Below, one piece after another: positions 47,234 through 57,050 of a stretch of DNA of 64,000 nucleotides (positions are counted from its first letter, which is position 1; every line of letters starts with the position of its first letter). Source of the stretch: Poa pratensis. Taxonomy: Eukaryota > Streptophyta > Magnoliopsida > Poales > Poaceae. The DNA is taken from assembly GCA_947311845.1 (NCBI GenBank), contig CAMZMU010000049.1, forward strand, positions 6,347,597 through 6,411,596, written 5' to 3'. The notes under the pieces were generated by a model that worked only from the letters and a program-made list of their open reading frames with translations, was not told the DNA's origin and did not search any database. Made by a program: the position numbers and the translations under genes.

Positions 47234-48809
47234 TGATGACGTGGACACACGTTCGTTGGGAGACCCCAAGAGGAAGGTATGAAGCAGTGCAGCAGCAAGT
47301 TTCCCTCAGTAAGATACCAAGGTTATCAGATCCAGTAGGAGCAAGAAGCACTTCTGAAGGTTGTCAACGGTGCCAGAAAAGTACTTGCGTGTGGAAGGGA
47401 GTTCGGCTGTTGACGTGGAACCTGCACACAACACAATCAAACTACTTTGCCCCAACGAAACAGGAGGTGTCAATCTCCTGGCTTGCTGAAAACAAAGGAT
47501 TAAACGTATGGTGTGGAAAATAGTTTAATTGCAGAGAATGAAAAGGAACAATGATTGCAGTTGGTTGTATTATCAGTGTAAAAGAATGGACCGGGGTCCA
47601 CAGTTCACTAGTGGTGTCTCTCCATAAAAGATAACTAACATGCTGGGTGAACAAATTACAGCTGGGCAATTGACAAAATATTGAGCGCATGACAATGCAT
47701 ATATATGACATGATGATTACTATGATATTCATGTGGGCATTACGACAAAATACATAGACCGTTATCCAACAGCGTCTATGACTAATAATCCACCTCCAGG
47801 TTGTCATACCGAGTTCCCCGTTGGTATTAAGTTGCAAGCAACGGATAATCGCATTAAGTAATGTGCGTAATGTAAACAAATGCATTAGACCTAACGGCGC
47901 ACCCTTAAGCTAAGCATCGGTTATTTTATCCCTAGTGGTTGTCACTCTCCCAGATTACCGGAGGCATGAACCCACTATCTAGCATAAATACTAACTCTTG
48001 GAGTTACAAGCATCTACTTGGCCAAAGCATCTACTAGTAACGGAAAGCATGCAAGATCATAAATAACATATAAGATAGATTGATAATCAACTTGACATAG
48101 TATTCAATATTCATCGGATCCCAGCAAACACAACATGTAGCATTACAATAAGATGATCTTGATCATGATAGGCAGCTCACAAGATCTAAACATGATAGCA
48201 TAAAGTGGAGAGACAACCATCTAGCTACTGCTATGGACCCGTAGTCCAAAGATGAACTACTCACGCATCACTCCGGAGGCAGGCATGGTGATGTAGGCCC
48301 TCCGGTGATGATTCCCTCTCCGGCAGGGTGCCGGAAAGAGCTTCAGAACCCTCCCGAACTAGGGTTGACGACGGCGGCGGCTACGGAACTTTTCGTGGAT
48401 GGAGGCTCGGGTGTCTAGGGTTTTCCCGTGAAGATGAATAAATAGGCGAAAGGGCGGCGGCTGGAGCGACCCGGGGGGCCCACACCCCACCACGGCGCGG
48501 TTGGAGGGGGGCGCCGCCCTAGGGTGTGGTGCCCTCCTCGGTCGCCTCCGTCTCTCCTTTGGACTTCGTGTACGTGTTGGAAAAATAGGAGGTCCTGTCC
48601 AGGTTTCGTCCAATCCCGAGAATATTTCCAGAACAGCTTTTCTGAAATACAAAAACAGCAGAAAACAGGAACTGGCACTGTGACATCTTGTTAATAGGTT
48701 AGTCCCAGAAAATGCATAAAAATGCTATGAAGTGTATATAAAACATGTAACAATTGGTATAATATCAACATGGAAAATCAGAAATTATAGATACGTTTGA
48801 GACGTATCA
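47234..48809 (-). repeat. 5' LTR of the Athila-type element
   Basis: 1,576 bp, ending on its 3' side next to the primer-site region at about 47203-47228. Confidence 0.93.
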
Positions 48810-48844
48810 ACCCCCCGAGCCCTGTTTTGACGACACGCCATACA

Positions 48845-49300
48845 CGATGCTAATAATCAACGGGTACAAATAATTATATTCTTATGTAAGGTCAGGGAAC
48901 AAATTAGACAAATAATAGACCGAAAACTATTTCGTGCAACTAAATGGCATGTAAACACAACGAAATTGTGTTGAAGCTTCGTACGATCAAATGGATTATT
49001 CACCTGTATTTAAACCGCCGTCCCAACCGTATCCTGAAAATATGCGTTGTTTCATCTCCACCGACGACGGTTACACACCTGATGCTCGAATGGTAACAAT
49101 GAACGGGTAGAAATAAATATATCCATATGTAAGACCGGACACCAAATTACACAAATAATAGACATAAAACAAATTGGAACAAATGAATGGTATGCAAGCA
49201 CCAATGAAGACACCTACTACCGATCAAGTGGATCAAGTGGATATATTTTACCCCTGTCTTTAAACCGCTGTCCCAACCGCGTGATGCCAAGATTCACTCG
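48845..49300. repeat. Diverged tandem duplication of about 235 bp
   Basis: GATGCTAATAATCAACGGGTACAAATAA near 48848 is echoed near 49081, and both copies continue through CAAATAATAGAC, ATGGTATGCAAGCA-like words and TTTAAACCGC.GTCCCAACCG. No coding sequence. Confidence 0.7.
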
Positions 49301-50290
49301 TCTGACTGATAAGATTATGTATAGACGCTCGCGATGAAAGAACCAAGATCATCATGAAATGACAGCCTCTCACAGACCGAGTACAGAGACCATAGCATTA
49401 AACAAAGCGCCAGCCGGCTCACCAAACACTTGAGACAGGCAATTTATTGCTGTACACACAGACTCTTGTACACACGTTACGTCAGACGGCTCAATAGTAA
49501 CAGCCATTTCCATCCCTATCCCCTCCGACTTCATCTTCTTCACACAAGCCCCACGAAAGAAAAAACCTATAGATCCATGCAAAACAAAGAAATACAAGCG
49601 CTCGAAGTGGAGCGGATCGAAAGTTCAGGAGGTGCTACATCGAAGCCAGCGTCTGCCACCGGATACCAAGATGAGATGCTTCAATATAAATATAACCTCA
49701 CCGGCCCAAAGCCCTTTAAACCCTAAACCCTAAGAACTCAGCAAACACGATAAACATTAGTTCATTCGGGAAAAAAAGGATAAACCAAAAAGATAAATCT
49801 GAGAAAGAAAGAAAAACATAGGCGCGACCCGATTTAATATCGTCAAGTCGGATGGTGAAACATGGGAAGAAGCAGTGGAATACGATCGAACCATTGAGGT
49901 TGAAAAGCTATGGTAAAAACTAAACCATCGCGGGAGAGTCAACTCCTCGGTTTCCACGTATACGGTAGAGATGAGACCTAGTGGCCATAGGGGCGTGCAT
50001 GCTAGTGGGGAGTGATGACGTGGGGATGAGTTAATTCCTCGGCTTCTCCGCAATCGGCACCTATCTTCTGTGATTAAATAGAGGGGCGACCACACACATC
50101 TTCACCTAGTCCCCCCTGACCGCCTGCCTGACCACCTTCCATCTCTAGTACATCGATCGCTACCTGCTCCTGCTTCCTCGACAATGATTGCACGGGAGAC
50201 GCGCTCAGCTTCGAAGTGATTTCTTACTTCCTTCTCTGCTTTCACTTATTTAAACCCGTTATAAGCTATTTTCCTTTGGTTTAACTTACT
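49301..50290. other. No gene recognised
   Basis: A minus-strand 75-codon frame (49370-49597) and others are open but unsupported. Two AAACCCTAAACCC words occur near 49715; they are too few to be telomeric. Confidence 0.35.
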
Positions 50291-50291
50291 A

Positions 50292-50684
50292 ATGTTCATC
50301 GATCTGATGCAACTACGTATGTACAGGACCGGTGAATCAGAGCCGACGTCAGAGACTGAGGTGATGGCCTCACTGAGAATGAGGAACCTCGAGCTTACTG
50401 ATGAGTTAGTTGCGGCCCTCAAGCTCATCAGCAGGAACCTTGACCAGACAATTGAGGCCAGAGAGTTGTTGTTCAAGACACAGAAAACGGCAATGAAACA
50501 GGATGAATAATTGAAGAATATGATGGCCCACAATAATGATCTATCAAAGAAGGTTTTGGACCTCGAGACGAACCTCGGGACCGAGCGCAATAAAGTATTG
50601 GTCCTGCAAAATGAAGCTTTGACCCACGAACAGGGGAGCCTCGACAGGCAGATCGAAATGGCCAAGCGTGAGTGGGCTTCTTAA
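50292..50684 (+). pseudogene. Coiled-coil ORF with an in-frame stop
   Basis: A 130-codon plus-strand frame rich in Leu, Glu and Lys (heptad-like LRMRNLELTDELVAALKLI; VLDLETNLGTERNKVLVLQ) is interrupted once by TAA after QDE (about 50507-50509) and then continues in the same frame to 50684. A splice-acceptor-like tract precedes it (CTACGTATGTACAG). It resembles helical proteins often found in grass transposons, but I cannot name the family. Confidence 0.45.
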
Positions 50685-50929
50685 ATCATCGAGGGCCAAA
50701 TTTCATGTTTTGCGAACTTTCAGGTTTAGTTTATGAAATACTATCCGTCTGTGTTTTTTACCATGTTGATGATTTGAATGTGAACATTTTGTTGATGTTT
50801 ATATCGAGAGGTCCATGTCGCACGTCAGCGGTCGACATGACATCAGCACGGTCGTGACGACGAATCGCCAGTCAAATGCATCGTCTCCATTTGTCATTAC
50901 ACCGCTGTCTCAGTCCCGTGCCGGCAAGG

Positions 50930-51545
50930 TGCTCATACCACGCACGTGGAGCTTGTTTAAGTCCATAGAGTGCCTTATCGAGCTTGTAGACATGGTTAGG
51001 GAACTTGGGATCCTCGAATCCCGGTGGTTGCTTAACATATACCAACTCCTTTAAAGGACCATTAAGAAAAGCACTTTTCACATCCATTTGTTGTAATTTA
51101 AAGTTATGATATGATGCATATGCAAGAAGGATACGGATGGACTCAAGGCGAGCCGCGGGTGCATAAGTCTTTCCAAAATCAACGCCTTCAACCCTAAACC
51201 TCAGAGTAGCCTTGTGCAACCAATCTTGCCTTGTTCCTTACAACCATCCCATGTTCATCTTGCTTGTTCTTGAATATCCACTTAGTGCCTATAACATTGC
51301 GGCACTCTTTGGGCTTCTCAACTAACTTCCACACCTTGTTGCGCTCGAAGTTATTGAGCTCTTAATGCATAGCTTCCAACCAATCTGGGTCTTCAAGAGA
51401 TTCAAACACTTTCTTTGGTTCAACCATGGAGATGTGTGCTTGGTGCTCACTAAAACTTGTCAATTGACCTCTTGTGGTAACCTTGCTTTTCAAGTCACCA
51501 ATAATTGCTTCTAGCCTATGACTCTTTAATTCTAGGTTTCTCAAA
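50930..51545 (-). pseudogene. Ty1/copia reverse transcriptase fragment
   Basis: The minus strand reads a copia pol segment from the connection before RT (FESLEDPDWLEAMH) through VEGVDFGKTYAPAARLESIR, KLQQMDVKSAFLNGPL and ALYGLKQAPRAWYEHL, where homology ends abruptly near 50.93 kb. A stop at the start of the RT and frame changes around 51.2-51.36 kb break it. No LTRs are nearby; it is an isolated remnant. Confidence 0.88.
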
Positions 51546-51599
51546 ACTCTTGCTTTTCGACGGGCTTATCACCTTGGAGGAATGTGATTTTCACTTCCG

Positions 51600-52300
51600 T
51601 TATCTGTATGAATGCGAATCTTTGTTGTCGTTTCGTGCTTGCCGTATGACGGCGTGTGGGAAGCGGCTACCTGGATTCGGCGCGAACAGCGTTCCTCTAA
51701 GTGGAAGATAGGAACCACGGGCCCGCCTAATCACAACCTCGCGACGTCACCTAATGGATGTCTTATCCAGCCGGCTCCCTGGACTCGGCTTAGAAAATAT
51801 ATTGTATCGAGAGTCAACAAAGCACACGATGGCAGTCAGAGCAAATTGACACGAAATATACATCAGGTGGTCACATTTAACAAAATGTAAAACTAAAACC
51901 CGCGAGCACCAGACACTTCGTGAGATTTGATGAGATCTTCGACTTGTTCCACATGAACCGGCTCCCCACAATTAGAATTGGATCAACGTGCAGTAAGACG
52001 GACAAGGCCAGTCCTGGCGACCCTAGGGAGTCGGCGACAGCGGCCGTGTAGTTCATTTATTTAAAAACTCTATCCTAAAAGATTAAACCAATTTGCATAT
52101 CCGCCATTAAATAATGCCTCTGGTTAGACATTCCAGCACACGACCAGCAATACGAACAAAGAAAACGGGCAAATAAAACGAAGGATTTATCAAAAGATTC
52201 GACATTGACTCCAGGGAGCCGGCGGGGTCAGGTGTGACACGACCCAGCGCTCTTAAGGGGGAAAAAGCGTTCAACGTGATGTCATCCGCCAGAAACATTG
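51600..52300. other. No gene; repeat DNA with GGAGTCGGC/GCCGGCTCC motifs
   Basis: Contains CCGGCTCCCTGGACTCGGC near 51771, GAGTCGGCGACAGCGGCC near 52028 and GACTCCAGGGAGCCGGCGGG near 52208. A segment at about 51785-51845 recurs inverted at 54725-54785. Confidence 0.5.
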
Positions 52301-52310
52301 GCGTAGGCAG

Positions 52311-52319
52311 TGCATAAAT
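52311..52319 (+). promoter_or_regulatory. Putative TATA box of the H2A-like gene
   Basis: GCATAAATAG about 95 bp upstream of the ATG at 52409. The intervening sequence (CTCATTTTCTTCTCAG) is pyrimidine-rich like a short plant 5' UTR. Confidence 0.5.
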
Positions 52320-52408
52320 AGAAACAACTCGTGCAGTCGACCATCCGCACTGACCTCGCACCGCTCATTTTCTTCTCAGTTCCTGCTACCTTCAACACCT
52401 ACACTACC

Positions 52409-52960
52409 ATGACCTCTAAGGCAAACACAGGGCGAATCAAGAAAATCCAGGCAACGACAACAAAGTCCACAAAGAAAAACATGGCACGTCGGCGGTTTTC
52501 AAACCGTAGCGTGGAGACCCAAAATCTCCATCCCGCGACGAACGGCCTCATGAAGAAATGTGTGACAAGATCCGTCAAAGCTGGACTACAATTCCCGGTC
52601 GCCCGCATTGGCCGGTACCTCAAGGAGGGTCGATATTCAAAACGCGTCGGCAGAGGGGCTCCTGTGTACCTCGCCGCCGTCCTCGAGTACATTTCCTTAG
52701 AAGTACTGGGGCTCGTCGGGAACACCGCCAGGGAAAACAAAAAGGTACGCATAACTCCAAGGGACCTAATGATAGCCATTATGACCGACAAGGAACTCAC
52801 AAAGCTGTTAACCGGGGTCACCATCGCCCAAGGGGGAGTCGTACCGTACATCCACTCGGCGCTCCTCCCGAAGAAGACTGCCGACTCACCCAAGAAGACC
52901 GTTCCTCTAGAAGAAGACCGTGGAGAAGAGTGCCGAGTCGAGCCGAATTTACCCGTGTAA
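52409..52960 (+). CDS. Divergent histone H2A, intronless
   Basis: A 183-residue frame from ATG 52409. The H2A fold is unmistakable: [14 protein letters not shown] (residues 58-71), the helix containing [11 protein letters not shown] (84-94), GNTARENKK (104-112) and the docking-domain region [19 protein letters not shown]. The N-terminal tail is long (about 50 residues, basic, [13 protein letters not shown]), and the C-terminus has one SPKK motif (160-163) followed by an acidic end, as in some plant H2A variants. Acidic-patch positions are altered: the residue equivalent to E64 is Gly101 and that equivalent to E91 is Lys128, while the counterparts of E56, E61, D90 and E92 are kept. The intact frame argues for selection or recent origin. 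It is surrounded by GAGTCGGC-motif repeats, so it may be a gene carried by a repeat. Expression is unknown. Confidence 0.85.
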   Translation: MTSKANTGRIKKIQATTTKSTKKNMARRRFSNRSVETQNLHPATNGLMKKCVTRSVKAGLQFPVARIGRYLKEGRYSKRVGRGAPVYLAAVLEYISLEVLGLVGNTARENKKVRITPRDLMIAIMTDKELTKLLTGVTIAQGGVVPYIHSALLPKKTADSPKKTVPLEEDRGEECRVEPNLPV

Positions 52961-54300
52961 TAACCCGTCTGTATTTTCGTTAATGATATCAATGTAATGG
53001 TGTGATCAGTAATAGAAACCTAGAAACCTTGGTATGTTTATCGAATCATGTCAGCTTAACTTCCATTTCGAAGTGAACAATGGTAGCAACCCGTCTACAC
53101 TTTCATCATTGTAATAGACTCTGAACATCTGGCAATATTAAGACCGTCACCACGTTACTCCAACAACCAATGTTCTTCCAGCTAGCTGTACTCGTTGAGA
53201 TAGAATGTGTACTAAGCAAGCGTTCATTTTTTAGAAAAGGGTGTGCGTATCCCCGGCCTCTGCATCAAAGCGATGCACACAGCCGCCGCAGTTACAATTC
53301 AAGAATCACTGAGCGTGAATACAAAAATCAAGCGTTTATAGGTAGGTATTGACGTGTTCGACATGATGACATGATCAATGTGGCCACATGACGTGATTCT
53401 CGCCGATTATACTGTCGTAACTACAAAATATACTGCTTGGATCGTGTCTTTTCGTTTGGCTTTCCTAGGTGACAGATTCTGTGTTGGTTAACCTACTATT
53501 GTCTTTCTTGTTGTGATTGATTTTTTTTTCGCGCCTTCTCTTTTCTTTTTCGTTTTATTCTTACCTATTGTAACGTGTCTGACGAGAGCAACCAGTAACT
53601 AACAGCTCGGCCGTTCGCTAAGATGGCACCGACCACGGTTAACGATCAGGCATGGTGTACCGGTCACGCCGACTCCATGGAGCCGGCGGGATCGGATGGT
53701 GCATTGAGACGGAGACGCCAAGACCACGAAGGACGTCAGGAAAACTATTCTTTTACAGCTCGTGATGCTAGCTTTACCAGCGTCTCTTTCCCTCCGGACC
53801 ATCCAGTCTCGCCGGCTCCAGGCACGAGGAGAATTTGTGGAAACACTTCTTTGTACAACCTCCCGTGCCGGCTTCTTCGGTACCAGCTTAATCAGCTTAC
53901 ATAGTCTTCTTCCGTAATAAGAATCAACCAGCTAAGTGGAAAGATCGTATCGTAACTACACGGTGTTGTCTGATGGTTAGGAACCAGGGCATTTACTACA
54001 TGTTGTTACGTTGACCATGTGTTCGATTGATAAGGTAGTTGCCATGATTTTAGAACTACCTGTTCTACCTTGCGTTTTCTTCTACTTTTTGTCTTAATTA
54101 TTTTAGTGAGCAGATAGGCCCCACACTATTAAACGTAACGAATTGGATTGATCTTCGTTTCAGTTATTACGGCGGTGCATCCTGTCTTGAGATTTCTAGC
54201 GTCGGAGGTACCTGCTGGTTTACGTGGTATGGTTGTCCAATCTGATTTACATTTGTTTGTGTCGAGGTACCTGCTGGCTCACGTATATGCGTTTTCTGTG
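52961..54300. other. No gene recognised
   Basis: Contains a nearly perfect palindrome GCCGACTCCATGGAGCCGGC near 53668 and a related CGCCGGCTCCAGGC near 53810. Open frames (for example 53623-53904) are short and unsupported. Confidence 0.4.
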
Positions 54301-54302
54301 CA

Positions 54303-54735
54303 CCCAGCCGACTCCAGGTTTCCGTGTTACTGCACCACCCGACCCAGCCGACTCCAGGTTCCCGTCTTACTGCACCACCCGAACGCGTCGACTCCAGGTT
54401 CCCGTCTTACTGCACCACCCGACCGCGCCAACTCCAGGTCCCGCCGACTCCAGGTTTCCGTCTTACTGCGCCACCCGACCCAGCCGACTCCAGGTTTTCG
54501 TCTTACTGTGCCACCCGACCCAGCCGACTCCAGGTTTCCGTCTTAGTGCGCCACCCGACCCAGCCGACTCCAGGTTGTCGTCTTACTGCGCGACCCGACC
54601 CAGCCGACTCCAGGTGCCCGTCCTACTGCGCCACCCGACCCAGCCGACTCTAGGTTCCCGTCTTACTGTGCCACCCGACCCCGCCGACTCCAGGTTACCG
54701 CTTTACTGCGCCACCCGACCCCGCCGACTCCAGGT
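54303..54735. repeat. 40-bp minisatellite, about 11 units
   Basis: ACTCCAGG begins at 54311, 54351, 54391, 54431, 54447, 54487, 54527, 54567, 54607, 54647, 54687 and 54727, giving a 40-bp period with one extra 16-bp partial unit at 54431-54447. The consensus unit reads roughly CCACCCGACCCAGCCGACTC followed by CAGGTTCCCGTCTTACTGCG. All three plus-strand frames stay open through the array. Units differ by point changes. Confidence 0.95.
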
Positions 54736-54912
54736 TGCTCTTACTGCCATGGTTTGCTTTGTTGACTCTGGATACAATATATTAAGATGGTTGATAGCAC
54801 GACGTAAAATATTTCTCATAGACAGTTTCACACTTCGTACAACCAACAAAATGTTCACATTCAAATCATCAAGATGGTAAAAAACCACAGACGGATAGCA
54901 TTTCATAAGCCG
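54725..54912. repeat. Inverted copies of upstream segments
   Basis: 54725-54785 is the reverse complement of 51785-51845 (shared AATATATTGTATC, AGAGTCAACAAAGCA). 54838-54912 is the reverse complement of 50729-50795 (shared CTATCCGTCTGTG, GATTTGAATGTGAACATTTTG). The order is a-b...b'-a', so the H2A-like gene lies between the two arms. Confidence 0.75.
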
Positions 54913-56240
54913 ACACGGCGGTTGTAAGGAAGAAGTCAAAGTAACAGGATTGCGCTATTAACACGACACATGTAGAGACAAAACAGAGACACCTTCCTAA
55001 GGAATCCATTTGGATTAAAGGAATGACACATCCAAAATTCCCATGGGTTACGCTATTAATACGGCCACTGTACAAAGCAAATAGGCTATATTCATATGCA
55101 AGAAGGAAAACTATATTAGAAAAAGTAACAGTTAAAAAAGGTTGCGCCGATATATCACACGCAAGTACGAAGCAAATAACCTATGACGCAAACACAAACA
55201 TCTCGTTACGACGCCCTGTACCCATCAAATGCACCGGAGTCGGCAGTATCGGGTTGTGCATTAAGACAGGAACCTGGAGTCGGCGCGTTCGGGTTTTTTA
55301 AACTACCATCCAATGCACATCCGATCACGTCGACTCCCTGAAGTCGGCGCGAACATCCTTCCTCTCCGCATCAATTGGTGCGGCTTCATGCGGTGGGATG
55401 ACTCCAATCTCAACCTCGCCGGCTCCAATGACGGGGCCGTCCAGTCGGCCATACGCAATAACTAAAACATGAACGGACAAGTTTTTATTGCACGTAGAGA
55501 AACATAACAGATCATATCACCAGACATGTATACATTTATTAGGATTCGTGGAGAAGATAATGTGACTGGCTTTGGTTACAGTGATGAATTGAGAAGAAGA
55601 ATGGTAACTTCCTCCTGCAATGGATTTTGATAAACACGGTGAGAAGCGCCGAAACTGCTACGTCAACTCTTTTGGCCACCGTTGCAATATCTTGATGGCA
55701 CTACACAAGTTACTATTAACTAAGAAACAAAGTGTCCGGCTTACAACCAGCGTTGGGTTTCACAGGTGCGGCAACAGACCCGCCGGGTTGAGAAGCAACA
55801 TTTTTTTTTGTCTCTGGTTTTGGAAGAACGGGAAATCATTCATTTGGAACAGCATTGTTGCTTTTGCCAGAGGAGAACGGAGAATTATTCGCCTCTCATC
55901 TCGTCCCCGGACGACAGGACTGCTCACTCCCGGTTCAAAACGGGGGGAATTTCGTTCAAACCACCCCGCATCAACTGTTTAAATGCAGACAAGGGAATCA
56001 GTTAATGCGTTATCAGATCAACGTCGTCTATTCGAAACAACGTAAATCACACCCTACTTACAATAGCGGTATCCGTTTGTTAACACAAAACGTTGCTAAG
56101 GGGAACGAATATAGTGAGTGGACTTACTTGTACAGTGTCACCAAAATAGCATCCTTCTTGTAGATCTTAGCCTAGAGTCACATGCAAAACAACCGTTAGA
56201 TACATCACATGAGAATAACGATTTCAGATACCAACGATTC
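54913..56240. other. No gene; dispersed GAGTCGGC motifs
   Basis: Has GGAGTCGGCAG near 55239, CCTGGAGTCGGCGCG near 55270, GACTCCCTGAAGTCGGCGCG near 55336 and GCCGGCTCCAATGACGGGG near 55428. Short open frames (55620-55982, 55766-56005) have no recognisable domain. Confidence 0.4.
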
Positions 56241-56244
56241 TCCT

Positions 56245-57050
56245 CACGAGCAAACCGGGAACGTCGGATTAACGAACCTACATTTAGAACGTAAACAAAC
56301 AAAAAACGCACTGGTAAATTTCTGGGAGTCGGCAGGACTGACCTCCCCCATCTCACTGCTTGGGGATACCGCCGACTCCAAGGAGTCGACAACGCTGACC
56401 TTATCCATCTCACTCCTCGGCGACCCAGCCGACTCAAGCGACACCGAGTCGGCAAGACAACCTGTGAGAAGCCAGCAGTAGCAATGACTTCTACCAAGAC
56501 ACGCCTCCCCTCTGTTGTGAGAAGCCAACTACAAACAAAGAGCACGCGAGACCGCAAAACAAACTATTTGTGTCAGAGTCACCGACCCGGCGATGGAAAA
56601 AAATTCTAGCGGAGACACCAAGCCGACAAAACTGCAAAACAGAAGTACTCTATCGCAAACACCGAGCCGGGAAGAAAAAAATTCCTATCGAATACACGGA
56701 GGGGTGAAGAAATGACAAATCACTATTAAGCACGGAAGAAAAAAGCGAACCGGGAACATCGGATCAACGAACCTACTTTTAGAACGTACACAAAAAAAGT
56801 AATCCGTACTGGTCAAGTCCCGGGAGTCGGCAGGACTGACCTTCTCCATGACACATCATCCGGTCGAATCCAGGGAGTCGGCAGGACTGACCTCCTCCAT
56901 CTCACTGCTCGGCGATTCCACCGACTCCAGGGGGTCGGCACCACTGACCTTCTTCGTCTCACTCCTCGGCGACCCCGCCGACTCCAGCGAAACCGAGACG
57001 GCAAGACAACCTGTGAGAAGGCAGCAGTAGCAATGACTTATACCAGGACA
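56245..57050. repeat. Two-copy repeat, offset about 549 bp
   Basis: GGGAGTCGGCAGGACTGACC occurs at 56324 and again at 56873. The first copy (56245-56515) and second (about 56750-57050) share AACCGGGAAC.TCGGAT.AACG, TCCATCTCACTGCT.GG, CACTCCTCGGCGACCC and GACAACCTGTGAGAAG. A third partial start of the unit lies at 56822. Confidence 0.85.

Larger units (their letters stand above)
35469..48809 (-). mobile_element. Non-autonomous Athila-type LTR retrotransposon carrying nested insertions
   Basis: LTRs at 35469-37075 (3') and 47234-48809 (5') on the minus strand begin TGATACGTCTC or a variant (TGATACGTCGC in the 3' LTR) and end in CATCA. The target duplication ACCCC is at 35464-35468 and 48810-48814. 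The primer-site region on the minus strand has CTGGCGCCGTTGCCGGGGA, and the 3' LTR is preceded by AAGCTTGGGGATGCT, both familiar from Triticeae Athila-type elements. The internal region (about 4.85 kb without the nested insertion) encodes only gag and a protease. No reverse transcriptase or integrase is present, so it depends on a partner element. The LTRs differ by substitutions and indels, so it is older than the chromovirus. Confidence 0.93.

Noticed and set aside
52331..52408. A 26-codon upstream extension of the H2A frame
   Set aside because: It would start at GTG; the first ATG in frame is 52409, and the upstream part overlaps the TATA-to-ATG leader.
54303..54735. CRISPR-like array
   Set aside because: The 40-bp units are head-to-tail with no unique spacers, in a plant genome; it is a minisatellite.
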